From contig OZ020267.1 in the NCBI GenBank assembly GCA_963971225.1, forward strand, positions 112,347,936 through 112,411,935: DNA of 64,000 bases, read 5' to 3'. The stretch comes from Melieria omissa (Eukaryota; Arthropoda; Insecta; Diptera; Ulidiidae). Each line of letters starts with the position of its first letter. Position 1 is the stretch's first letter. This document shows, in pieces, positions 48,076 to 59,900 of this stretch. The notes under the pieces are model-generated. The model had not been told where the DNA came from. It saw only the letters and a program-made list of their open reading frames with translations, and ran no database searches. Position numbers and translations under genes: made by a program.

Positions 48076-48365
48076 AGGTGGTCGCTGTGGCTAAGTGGTT
48101 TGTGCACTGGATAATAAGTGTTAACACCAAAAACAAAGAAAAAAAAAACAATTTTCTTTCGGCGGCTGTCCTTTCAGCAGAAAATGGCAAATCTCTAAGA
48201 GTAAAATTGCCTATGAAAAAGCTCCCAACTCGCCGTTCGGAATCGGCATAAAACTGTAGGTCCATTCCAACCCTGTACAAAATTTCACGCACAACACCGG
48301 TGGTTGTAGGCAGCTGGCTAGACAACTAGACAGCGGTCTGTCGCGTCAGTCAAGAAGAAGAAGAG
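48076..48365 (+). mobile_element. tRNA-derived SINE (tephritid-type body)
   Basis: After the tRNA-like head come a short A-rich link and TTTCGGCGGCTGTCCTTTCA, AAATGGCAAATCTCTAAGAG, TGAAAAAGCTCC, GCCGTTCGGAATCGGCATAA and AACTGTAGGTCCATTCC. The word order and sequence match the SINE body I recall as abundant in tephritid fruit flies. An AAGAAGAAG tail lies at 48353-48364. The copy is moderately diverged. Confidence 0.7.
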
Positions 48366-48783
48366 ATAGTACAATAACCTTCTAAACTGAATGACATTTA
48401 TGTATAATACTAACATTAGATTTTTTCCAATACTTACTTCTCTTCAAATCTAAGTATTAAGTATTTAGGTGGTCGGTGTGGCTAAGTGGTTTGTGCAGTG
48501 GGTAACAAGTACTTCGTTCAACTTTTCACATTCCCCTCTCTCTCTTTTTTCTGAATTTGGTTCTGGTGTTCTAGAGCCTATAGTACAATGTGTTTCTAAG
48601 ACTGAATGATATTTTTGTATAATACTAACAATAGATTTTTTCAATACTTACTTTTCTTCAAATCTAAGTATTTAGGTGGTCGGTGTGGCTAAGTGGTTTG
48701 TGCAGTGGGTAACAAGTACTTTATTCACCTTCTAACATTCCCCACTCCTTTCTCTGTTTACACTGGATTTTTTTAGCTTCTAA

Positions 48784-49122
48784 CCGTAGGAACACAATTG
48801 GAGCGTATGAGCGTATTTACGTTCGACGTATTGCGTTGTCAAATTAAATTTCATATATTTCTATGAAAGCGCACACAATTGACGACGCAAGCGTATGAAC
48901 GTAAAAACGTCGTACGCTCACTTAGATCTATTTCTATTTTTTACGCCGCGTATCGGCTTATTATTCATTTTTCGACAATTGAAAAACGTATTTTTAGTAT
49001 TTTATACGTTGCTGCTCACGCTGGAATTGTGAGCAAGGCAACGCCTAAACGTATTTCGACAGCGTATTTACGCCGTACGCCGTGCGCCCATACGTCCATA
49101 CGCTTCAATTGTGTTCCTACGG
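48784..49122. mobile_element. TAA-flanked MITE, probably PIF/Harbinger-like
   Basis: 339 bp. It starts CCGTAGGAACACAATTGGAG and its right end, inverted, starts CCGTAGGAACACAATTGAAG. TAA is present on both sides (48781-48783 and 49123-49125). The neighbouring array unit has the uninterrupted site TTTCTAAGACTGA, which proves the 3-bp duplication. A TWA target is typical of PIF/Harbinger. The inside is crowded with CGTA and ACGT words. No coding frame. Confidence 0.85.
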
Positions 49123-49190
49123 TAAGACTGAGATTTTTTCCAATACTTACTTTTCTTCAAATCTAAATATGAAACCTATTCAGCTTTAAA

Positions 49191-50445
49191 TAATTGTAAC
49201 ACTGATTTCTCTTATGAAAATAAAAACCAACACATTTTTTTCATATACTTATGAAACCAACACAAAAATTGTCTATAAAGTTTGATTTGTTTTTTAAAAA
49301 AAGCAAAGCATATTTTTTATTTTAAAGCGCACATTTAAGTAAATGAAAATGTCAAACACAACTGAATCATTAATGAATAAGTATGATGACAATTTGTTTT
49401 TGTTTATGATGCTGTACTCAAACAAGCATGAATTTCATGAGGAATTTCAATGCAATCCAATTGTAGGTTAGGTACGATTTATAAGTGATTTTGCAGTTGC
49501 GGATCTGAGGCATAAGCAATGCAGCTGCAGGGGTAGCCTATAAAATAAAACAACTCATTAATTTGTTGTTGTTGTTGTTGTCAAGTGTAAATTGTGTGCT
49601 TTATTTAAGTGTTTTATATATTTAACAAGAATAACTTATGAGTTATTAAAGTTTAAGGGATTCGTGAATTTATTAGATTTAAATTTATATTTTTTTATTT
49701 TTTTTTATTTTATTTTTTGTATTTTTAAGTTGTTTAAATTTTATTTATTTATTGTGTATTTTTTAATTTAATTAAATTTTTAATTTATTTAATTTTTTTG
49801 AATTTTTTTATATTTTATTTATGTATTATGATTGTTTTTTTTAATTTTCTTAATAAATTCTTATCTAACTACACAGTTGTAAATTTACATATCAATAGAT
49901 TTTTTACAATAGTTTATAATTTCTACAAATACAAAGAGTTGTATAATTCATTACAAGCAGCTGAAGCATAAGTTCAATACATATCTACAATTAGAGTTAA
50001 TTCTATTCAATAATTCAGTGTGGACCATAGCTTTACACACTCCAAACTTGTTTGATTGTTGTAATTTTTGGCTCGTTGCAGGATGCATGCAAATTTTGTT
50101 TGTTATTTGTAACACTTTGAGTAGCATTTCACTACTATTACTGTGTAGTGGGAGTTGTAACTTGGGGAGGTTGGAGTGCGTTGGATTGGAGTGTGTGGCA
50201 ACTACAGTGAGACGTTTAATACACGAACAGTGGAAAACGTCTCCAAACTACTTGGCCTACATTATTAACAACCACTGCATTTCATTGCCCAAAAACAAAA
50301 ACAAACCAAAAAGTAATAGAGTAAAAAATTAGTATTGATTGGGTAGAAAGAACACAAACACATACACACTACCTACACATAGAATATAACAGCGATAGTC
50401 AGATTGTTGCGAATAGTAGTTGAGAAAGTTGCAAAGAGTGTTGAA
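49191..50445. other. Intergenic, AT-rich
   Basis: Includes a GTT run (49563-49580) and AT-rich DNA (49665-49860). No gene is seen. It lies downstream of the distal last exon of the minus-strand gene. Confidence 0.55.
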
Positions 50446-50451
50446 TTTATT
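50446..50451 (-). terminator. Candidate polyadenylation signal for the distal exon
   Basis: AATAAA on the minus strand, about 300 bases after the distal stop codon. No other strong candidate is closer. Position alone supports it. Confidence 0.4.
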
Positions 50452-50754
50452 TACAGGTAGCGATAGGCGTAGAAGGGCAACACTTACTACAGCAAGAATT
50501 GTTATTGTGGAGAGATGAGGGCATAATGCAGATTATTGACTGTGCACCGATTTCTATGTTTTTTTTGTTGTTGCTTTTCTCTTCTCCTCTACTGGATGAA
50601 CAGTTTAAGTCCAACACTGCCAATGTGTAGCCTCCATTTTTGTTGCTTGTGAGCTACACACACACACAAAGCTACAGACATGAGGGGTGTGTATGGGTGG
50701 TTGTCGTTTCGTGTTGTGTTCAAGTGAACGCTTGTGTTTAGTAATAGTTAGCGG

Positions 50755-50973
50755 TTAATCGTAGCGCTCAGATGCCAACACCCAATAGACGAAATTCATA
50801 CATTTCAACTTGCCTCGCGGTTTGCACTGCAAATGCTCTTTTATGTACTGACAGGGGCACTGAAACTGCCCGCAGTGGCGTCCCGGCTCCAGCGGCGTCA
50901 CATCGACCTGACCGCGCAGCGCCTCCATGCCCCAGCGCGAGCCGTAGCGCAGGAACAGCTGCATGCCGCGTTC
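50755..50973 (-). CDS. Distal alternative last exon (72 codons + stop)
   Basis: Acceptor CCTTACAG|GAACGC, phase 0, stop TAA at 50757-50755. It encodes ERGMQLFLRYGSRWGMEALR, then CGQFQCPCQYIKEHLQCK and a non-Cys end FVYWVLASERYD. It aligns with the proximal exon (QLFLRY/ELFLTY, RWG, CPCQY) but is otherwise much changed. The intact frame, splice site and GC-rich third positions argue that it is under selection, not a dead duplicate. Confidence 0.75.
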   Translation of the reverse strand, partial: ERGMQLFLRYGSRWGMEALRGQVDVTPLEPGRHCGQFQCPCQYIKEHLQCKPRGKLKCMNFVYWVLASERYD

Positions 50974-53900
50974 CTGTAAGGCATTCAAGTGGGTTTTCAA
51001 CTGGCTTTCAGTAGTTTAGTGGCGCTAAGTAGTTAGTAAGTTAGGGAAAGTGGGCAACTAGTTGGATTGATGCATAGCCGACTGCCCACATACGACTAAG
51101 TAAGCACACATAAATACTGCATGAACTATATATACAGATATGAATACAAATGCACAGTGATGATGTGGTGCGGTGTGATCGGTGGTTAAAGGCTCAGCGC
51201 TATGAGTGAGGCGAATGAGTGGCAGATGGGTGACGAATGTTGCGGACATGCAGTGCACAATAGTGACGATGCGTCGAGCTGCTTGGAGTGACGGAAGCAG
51301 CTAATGAAAACATCATTGAATAATAAGTGAAATAAAAAAATCTTTGATATTTTTCAAATAAAATATAATAAGTTTTTAGTTAATAGTTCAGGGTTTTAGG
51401 TTCGAGCATTAATTAAAAAAAAGGAAGGAGAAAATTTTAAATATTTTGAAATTTCAAAAAAGTTTAGTATTAATTAAAAAAAATAAATATGTAAATATTA
51501 AAAACAAAAAAAATTAAAAAAAAAATATTTAGAAAAAGTTAAAATTTGATATTCATATACAATATATATTTTTAATATTTAATATTAAAATATTTTGTTC
51601 GAGTTTTTTTTCACAAAACTTAAAATTTTGAACTGAAAACTGAAAAGAAATCTATCTTAGAAAAAGTTAAAATTTGATATTCATATACAAATGTTTACTT
51701 TTTCAAAGATAGATTTATTTAGTTTTCAGTTCAAAATTTTAGGTTTGAGAAATAAGTTGAGAAAGAAACAAGAAAAGATAAAATATTTTAATATTTAATA
51801 TTAAAAATAAAATATGAATATTTTAATAATAAATATTAAATAAATTATTTTCATATTTTTAAAATAAAAAAATGAAAAGTGATAGTAAACAAAAATTACA
51901 AAGAATTACATTTTTATAACTAAATATTTAAAAATGAGAAAAACAAAGTGTCAATTTTTCTAAATTAACATTTTTGTTCAATTTTCAGAAACAAATTTTA
52001 AAATAAAAATTTAAGATTAAAAATTAAAATTTAAATTTTAAATATAAAAGTTTTTTTGAAATTTTAGTTTAAAGCTTTTGGTTCCAGCAATAATTTTAGA
52101 ATAGGAATAACAAATTTTAAATATTAATTTTTTTTTTGTAATTTTTAGTGAATAGTTCAAAGCTTTTGGTTTGAGCAATAATTTACGAATAGGAATAATA
52201 AATTTTAAATATTAATTTTGTTTTTGTAATTTTTAGTGAATAGTTCAAAGCTTTTAGTTTGAGCAATAATTTACGGATTGGAATAATAAATTTTAAATAT
52301 TAAATTTTTTTGTAATTTTTAGTGAATAGTTTAAAGCTTGAGCAATAATTTAAGAAGAGAAATAACAAATTTGAAATATTAAATGTTTTTTTTTTTGTGT
52401 AATTTTTAGTGAATCGTTCAAATAGTTTGGTTTGAGCAATAATTTCAGAAAAAGAAAACAAATATTTTAATATTTTTAAATGTCTAAACAATTTTAAAAT
52501 TGTTAATTTCAAAATTATTAATTTAAAAAATAAAAAAAATTTTTTATTTTCTAAAAACAAAAAAAAATAATTAAATAAAAAAAATTGTAAGCTAAATTTT
52601 TATATGTAAATATTTAAAATTAGAACTAACCAATTTTTAATTCTCCTATGTTTCAAGTTTTTTTTAATTTTTAGCTATTAAATCAAAATTTCATGCTTGA
52701 GCAATAATTTCAAAATAAGAATAAGAAATTTCAAATTTTTTGATATTTCTAAAAAAATTTGAAACAAAAAATTAACTTTTTTTAAACTATAAGCAATTTG
52801 AATTTATAATTATATTTTTAAATATTAATTTTTTTGTAATTTTTTTTTTTAATTTTTTAATTTTGTAGCCCAAAACTTAAAATTCTGCGCAATAATTTGA
52901 GGTTAAGTCGGAAGCTATGTATACTTTAGCATTCAATCTTCAGTTCTTAGCTTCACCTCGTAGTATTTGACAGTGCAGTAGGTCTCCTTTTAAAAGTAAG
53001 TCCCCTTTTAAACATATTTGTACTTCAAAACATTCTTTTTTAGATGGACGAGTTTTTCACACAGATCTTTCACTTGGTGTATGTTAGGTTAGGTTATTAA
53101 AGACAGACAGTTGGCCATATGTCGACTTTTACACTCGGAGGCTTCAACGGCACATTTTGATGTCCGATAGGAAGTTGATCAGAGCTACCTTTATTCTGTG
53201 TTCTCTGGTGGTTTAAACCAACATAACTTTCAGATAAATTTGGCGATAAAACCCAGGGGCACAAGGCCTTCCCAATTTAGATATTTAAACGTAAAATTCC
53301 CGTAAAACTGTGTTGTTTTATTTGTAGGACATTTACATAGGACATTCACATAAAAAATACTGCAGAGACTCTAATTTCTTTTCATCTTTGCATGACTTGT
53401 ATTAATACCAGTGAAAATATTCTCAGATATGATGCATTTCAAAGCAAATCTTTTCAAAAGCATAGTTATTTGTATGTTAAAATATTAAAAAATTTTTTTT
53501 TTATTTAATAATTTTCTATACTTTTTCTATATTTTTCTACGTTTGCAAATTATATACCAAACCCACACGTTTGAATGTCAATTTACCCAACTAAACAAGC
53601 CAACTTCTCTCATTGTTGTGACTCTAACTACGAATTGAAACCAGCACTTCGTGACTGCAGTGATGTACTCGATGTTGTATAATTTAGTGATTATTATTTC
53701 GTAATAAAATATTTTCATTTACATATACACAATTGACTTGTTTTTTTGTTTTGTTATCGATTAGAGCTAAACAACATTGATTTGAATTTCATTTGCAATA
53801 ACAACGTGCAGTGTGTGAGCCAAGTTGATAGATTAGATTTCGTAGGGTTTTGTGTATAGTTTTCAAGTAGTTGGATGCGTTTGCTGTGGCATTGTACTAT

Positions 53901-56900
53901 AGCCAGCAGCCGATGCAGTTAAGGCCGCAGCATTGCCTTCCTTTGAGCTGCATTTTGATTTTCTTGCGCAACACCTCCTCCTCGTATTGACAGGGACAGA
54001 TGGAGGACTGCAGGTGACGCGGGGTTTCGTGGACGCCGGCCTCCTGCACGGTCCAGTCGAGACGTCGCCGCAGAAAGTCCTTGCCCCAGCGCTGCAAATA
54101 CGTGAGGAACAACTCCTGCGCTACAACCTATACGTATAGAGGTGAGTGTGGTTGGTTTTAATTTGTTTTTGCTTCTGTGTGACGTACGTGTGAGTGTTAA
54201 GCACATCGCTAGGCGAAGTTTAAGGCAAATTGGACAAAACCGAAAATTTGTTAACAGACGGCGCCAAAGTGCCAAAAAAACAACTTGCAAAATATTAGCC
54301 AACTGCAAGGTGGCGCAGATGTTTTGGTACACTCTGTAGTGAGCTGTGGCGAGTGGTGCGGCCGATTGCTAATGTTATATGTAAATGTGTGATGTGATAT
54401 TTTCGCTCAATCTATGTGTGAAATGTTCAATGTGTGAAATTTGCATTTAAAAATTCGGAAATTTGATTGACAGCCTCAACAAGGCGCAATACATAAACAA
54501 GTACAGTTACATAATTCTCTATTCCCAAAATATGGAATTTATTCCGAAATGATGCCGTGAAATGTGCAAAATATGACTGAAAATGCATAGAATTGGCCAT
54601 TGCTGCTTCAGCATTGCAGTCAGCAACGCCCAGGCACCGACTAATATAGAACGAAAATGCAGTGTACGCACCTGTTTGCGCGACAGACGCACTGGATTGC
54701 TGCCCTGTATGACGATATCGTTCACATCGATGTCCAGCTTGCGCTCCCAGCCCGCCTTGATTGACTCGCCGCCATTCTGCTCGGTCTGCTCGAGAAATTC
54801 GTTCAGAAAGCTGACGCACTGTGTTGCATCAAAGTAGAGGAAGCAGAGATTCACTTTGTGACAGGATATGCGGCCACGATCGTCGAGGATCAGAAGAATT
54901 TTATGTTTCATTAGTTGACGATTGACGCGTGCCAAACACTTCTCCAGACCGCGCGACAGACGCAACTTGACCCACATGCAGAGAAAAATGGCGGCCGCAT
55001 TGAGAAAGAGCCAGCCTACGCCCAGCGAGAAGAGTGCCACGCCCTGCAGGCCCGAAAAGAGCAGTGTCAGCAGGACAGTGAAGGCAAACAGTATCCAGCA
55101 GACCAGAATGCGTTTGTAGCAAATGTTGTAGACGGTGAAGCGATAGTCGTTGACCAGAGTTTCCATGGCGTTCACGTACTCCTCGACGGTGAGCTAAAAC
55201 GTCAGAGAGTGGAGAGAGGGAGAAATTTGATGCATGCTGCATTTGGAATTCACTGAATGAACTTTGACTTACAGTTAAACCCTGAGCCATCAGCTCCTCG
55301 GGCACCAGCTCGGGTCGGAATATGGCTGGCGTGATCCAAGGCCATCGGGTATTGGCGGGCAGTAGGGTGACTATGACATCACCGTTGGCTGAAATGCATC
55401 AAGCGGATAATTATATGAGAATAGCATTTTGAGATATAATAGGAAACTGTCTTTTCGTACGTCAAACAAGCAGGATGTGAAGCATTACAAATAATAAAGG
55501 AAATTGGTCTAAATTGGTTTAGGTATGAAGTTTGTTTTTTGCTTTCTTTGTTGTTGTTTCGGTACAGTTGCTGTACGGCTGTTTTTCGTGAGACAAAGGA
55601 TCGTAAAATTTCTGAAATATTAAATGTCACTTATAATCCGCCTTATTTAATATTGGTTAAGTTGTATTTCGATCTCAAGAGTAGCTTCTAACCACTAATC
55701 TACTAATCCACTAATTCACCAATCTCTAACCACTGTTCTACCACGGCCAACTCTCAGACAACTGTCCCAAAAAAACTCATAAGTGAGCAAATTCTTAAGC
55801 CGAATTGGAAAATTTAACTTTTTGTGGACATTTTTTGAGATCTACCTGACACCCTAAAGGACTCGACGAAATGGTGTTAGTGAAAATGTTTATTAAAAAA
55901 ATTTAAAAAAATTTTGTAACAACTTTTATTCAATAAAATCCAGAACAGTTCGCCCCTTCAACTGAAATCTGTCCTTAAAATTTAAACTCACCGAATTGTT
56001 AAGATTTTTAAAAATCTTCTTGACACCCCAAAGGACTTGACAAAAGGATGTCAGTAAAACTTTTTAAAAACTTTCAAAAAGTTTCCTAATATATTTGAAT
56101 TAATCGCCTTCCATCCAGGACTGTTCGCCTTTTTAACTAAAATTGTCCATCAAATTTAAACTCACTGATTTTGTGTAACTTTTTTTAGATTCTCTTGTCA
56201 CCCTAAAGGACTCGACAAAAGCGTGCCAGTAAAACTTTTAATTTAAAAATTGTCAAAAAGTTTTCTAATAACTTTTAGTCAATAAAATCCAGGACTGTTC
56301 GTTTAAGCTCACTGATTTTTTGCTATTTTTTGAGATCTCCTCAAAGAACTCGAATTAATATAAAAAAGTAAACGAATTTTTGTTAAAACCTTCAATCAAT
56401 AAAGTCCAGGATTTTCCGCATCTTCAACTAAAAAATGTCTCTTAAAATTTACACTCACTGATTTGTTTGCTATTTTTTGAGATCTAAACATACCAAAGGA
56501 CTCGACGAAAGGGTGTGGGTAAACATTTTTATTGGAAAAAGTAAAAGAATTTTTGTGAAAACCTTCAATCAATAAAGTCCAGGATTGTCCATCTCTTCAA
56601 CTGAAAAATGTCCTTAAAATTTAAACTCACTGGTTTTTGCAATTTTGTGAGATCTTCCTGACACTCGAAAGGAGTCGATTAAAGGGTGTCAGAAAATAGT
56701 TAGATTAAAAAATAAAAAAAAAGTCAACTTTTAGTCAATAAAATCCAGGACTTTTCGCCTCTTCGACTAAAAAATGTTCCTACAATTTTATTATTCTTCT
56801 ATTTTTTTCAGATCTTCTTGACACCCAAAGGACTCGACGAAAAATTGTTATATACAAAATTATAAAAAGTTGTTTAAAATCTTTTTATCAATAAAATCCA

Positions 56901-59900
56901 GGTCTGTTCTCTGCCTCATTAACTAAAAAATTTCCCTTCAATTTAAATTCACTGAGTTTTTATGATTTTTTTTTTAATTTTCTGGACAACCCAAAAGATT
57001 TGAGTAAAGGGTGTCAGTAAAACTTTTAATTTAAAGTATTTCAAAAAGTTTTCTAATAAATTTTAATCAATTAAATCTAGTACTGTTCGCCTCTTCAACT
57101 AAAAAATTTTCCTAAAATTATTTATTCTTCTATTTTTTCAGATCTTCCTGACACTCCAAACACTCGATAAAAGGGTGTCAGAAAAAATTTAATTTAAATA
57201 CTAAAAAAAAGTTTTGTAACAACTTTTAGTCAATAAACTCCAGGACTGTTCGCCTCTTCAACTAAAAAAATGTCCCTTAAAATTTCAACTCACCGAAACC
57301 CTCTCGTATTCGGCCCGTTGACAGTTCAATTGTGCGCATCGGTGGCACCGTTTCCACAGGTATGGAAACATTTGTGGTCTTATGGGCTGCCGCACTGGTT
57401 GTGTTGCCATTATTGCTGTGATGTTGATGTGCTGGTGGCTGTTGTTGGTGATTCTGATTGCCGGCGTTGTTGCTGTTGCTGCCTGTCGCTGGGCCGACAA
57501 CATTCGTCAATTTTGATTTTTGGTGTTGCTGTGGGTATTGATGACTTTGTTGTTGTTGTTGATGATTGTGTTGTTGCTGCGTTCGACCGGATGCATTTAA
57601 ATTTACGTGCGTACTCTCGGTGTTCAAAACAGCGGGTGCTACATCCGGCATTGACGTCGATGAAATTGCCGAACGCTAAAAATGACAATAAAACATAACG
57701 GTATATGAAATTTGTATAATAATAACCATGCATATGAGATATATTTGTATGTAAATATGTAGAAATATGTATGGGTGGTGAACATTTTTATGGCAATTGC
57801 TTCCTCGCGAGCCTAACGAGCAGAGACGAGAGCCAAGAGTCACGTTCACATACACACATATGCATATATGTTTGTATATAGTCGATGTATGGTTGCGTTC
57901 AGGTAATTTTCTATTCATTGCTCTCCAGCGTTTTGGCGCAACCGATTTGGCGGTTTTGCAATGATTGCCTCGGAGGGCTCATAATTTTCAACCCCAACAC
58001 CACTGCCTAGTGCATTCGCCTTGAACTACGCGTACGTCTTTCTCGGCTAATGATGGTTTGAACACGTGTTTTACACATGTCAGCTGTCAGTGGTCTTCTT
58101 CTTCTTCTTCTTCTTTTTCTTGTACTGATATTTGTCTTCACTTTCATGGCTTGTTTGTCGTTTTATTGTCGTGTGAATCTGAAAGCGTCCAATAAATACT
58201 TTTCATAAGTGTGCTGCACACTTGGTGGCGCTAAATTTTATGAAATCAATATTATTGATTCAATTTTATGCCATTTTACCATACGACACGATGGCGCAGT
58301 TGATTACATATTGACACAATGTCATACAGCGAGTCATGTGGCATATGAAATATTACAATGTGGGATAACTGTAAAGTGTTTAATGAGTGTTGAGTGGGAG
58401 AGAAAGATTGGGTGATGTTAGAGAAAAATTTAGAAAAATGGACAAAGAAAAAAGAAAAATATTTCTTAGAAAATTTTGCTTTTTGAAAAGTCAAGTTAGA
58501 TTGATTCATTCTTATTTAGATGTATCAGGTGTACAACTTTGCTTCCGCCGTTTTTTCCAAAATTAAAAGCTTTATTGCGAAAAAGTGCTTACAGATGTAT
58601 TATTCAAAGTATTGTCCGTCGCTAGCGACAACTTTCTCCCATCTTTCCGGCAATTTTCGGATCCCGGTTCGATAAAAGGAGTCCTCTTTTGACTCTATCC
58701 ATGAAGCAATCCATTTTTCCAATTCTTCGAAGGATTGAAAATGTTGATCTGCCAGGCCGTGTGCCATCGAACGGAATAGGTGGAAGTCAGAAGGGGCGAC
58801 ATCTGGGGAATACGGCGGGTGGGGCAAGACTTCCCATTTCAGCGTTTCCAGGTACTTTTTGACCACTTTTGCGACGTGAGGCCGAGCATTGTCGTGTTGG
58901 AGGATGATTTTGTCATGTCGCTCTTGATATTTTTAAAACGTTGAAACCACTCCCGACACGTTCTTTCACTCAGAGCAGCATCACCGTAAGTTTCTGAGAG
59001 CATTCGATGCGCTTCAGCTGAATTTTTTTCGAATTGTAACAGAAAAGTAAAACTTCCCGCAAATGGCGAGAATTGGGCACATAAACGGACATTTTCGAGC
59101 GTGAATAATACGAAAACAAGACCAACTGTCACTGAAACGGCGATGACAATTCGTTAGGCACTGTCCACACTCACTTTAAAGGCATTACCATCTATGTATT
59201 TCAACCAGCCTCAGCCGGTACAGCCACCTATCGGAAAACGGCGGAAGCAAAGTTGTAGACCTGATATATAAATTTTTTAATATAAATTAGCTTTTATAAT
59301 TTGCATATATAAATCTTTTATTAATCAGCCTACTTCTGGAATAACCCATAATAAAAACAACAAATTGACAAAAACAACTTTTTTGCTGCTCCCATTACAA
59401 GCAGGTTTCTAATTCTGTTGCCATTTAAATTCCATGACACACGCCTAAGTTAACTAAATTTTAAAATTAATGGAATTTTTTCTCGAGCAATCACTGCTTT
59501 TGAACTTTAAAACTAATTACAGAAAGTTTTGTAGTGACATGAAAAAATATTAAAAATCCTATGCCCAGAGGGTTACGATCATTTGGAACAATCAGCAGAA
59601 TTTAGTTTCATTATTTGAAAATTGCTTTTTTTTTTATTTCAGTTAAAAATTGAAATTTTCCGCATTTGTTCAATTAGTGATAGCAATTGACCCTGAAATG
59701 CTTATCTTAATTCTCAACTGTAACACAAATTGTTAGCTGAATCAACTAACTTTAACTTTTCTGCGTTAAATTTATTCACTCTTCTTATAGAGTATTCAGT
59801 TTTCACACTCTAGTAATGGCTTAAACAAAGTCTGAATACCTGCTATAAGACACACGTGACTGTTTCTCAAGTCATATACTTGTACAAGTACAGTCAATAT

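Larger units (their letters stand above)
47876..49190 (+). repeat. Tandem array of tRNA-like (SINE-head) units
   Basis: Four units start at about 47883, 48076, 48467 and 48674. Each begins AGGTGGTCGGTGTGGCTAAG and goes on TGGTTTGTGCAGTGGGTAAC. Each ends with AATACTTACTTTTCTTCAAATCTAAGTA. The unit is about 195-207 bp when not interrupted. TGGCTAAGTGG at 48088, 48479 and 48686 fits the RNA polymerase III A-box consensus exactly (TGGTTAAGTGG in unit 1). A clear B box is absent. Unit 2 carries a SINE body and unit 4 a MITE. Confidence 0.78.
50974..53896 (-). other. Region between the two alternative last exons
   Basis: About 2.9 kb that is 3' UTR for one form and intron for the other. It holds ordinary sequence next to the distal exon (50974-51300), AT-rich tandem repeats (51300-52900), an interspersed repeat (53075-53220) and AT-rich DNA up to the proximal stop. 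Confidence 0.6.

Noticed and set aside
48088..48700. True tRNA genes in the TGGCTAAGTGG units
   Set aside because: No B box, no cloverleaf arms and no anticodon stem. They are SINE-head-like repeats.
53075..53090. Telomere remnant (TTAGG)n
   Set aside because: Only two units occur and they belong to a longer interspersed repeat found also at 8.8 kb.
54583..55256. Plus-strand frames opposite exons 3-4
   Set aside because: Shadows of the conserved minus-strand coding sequence.
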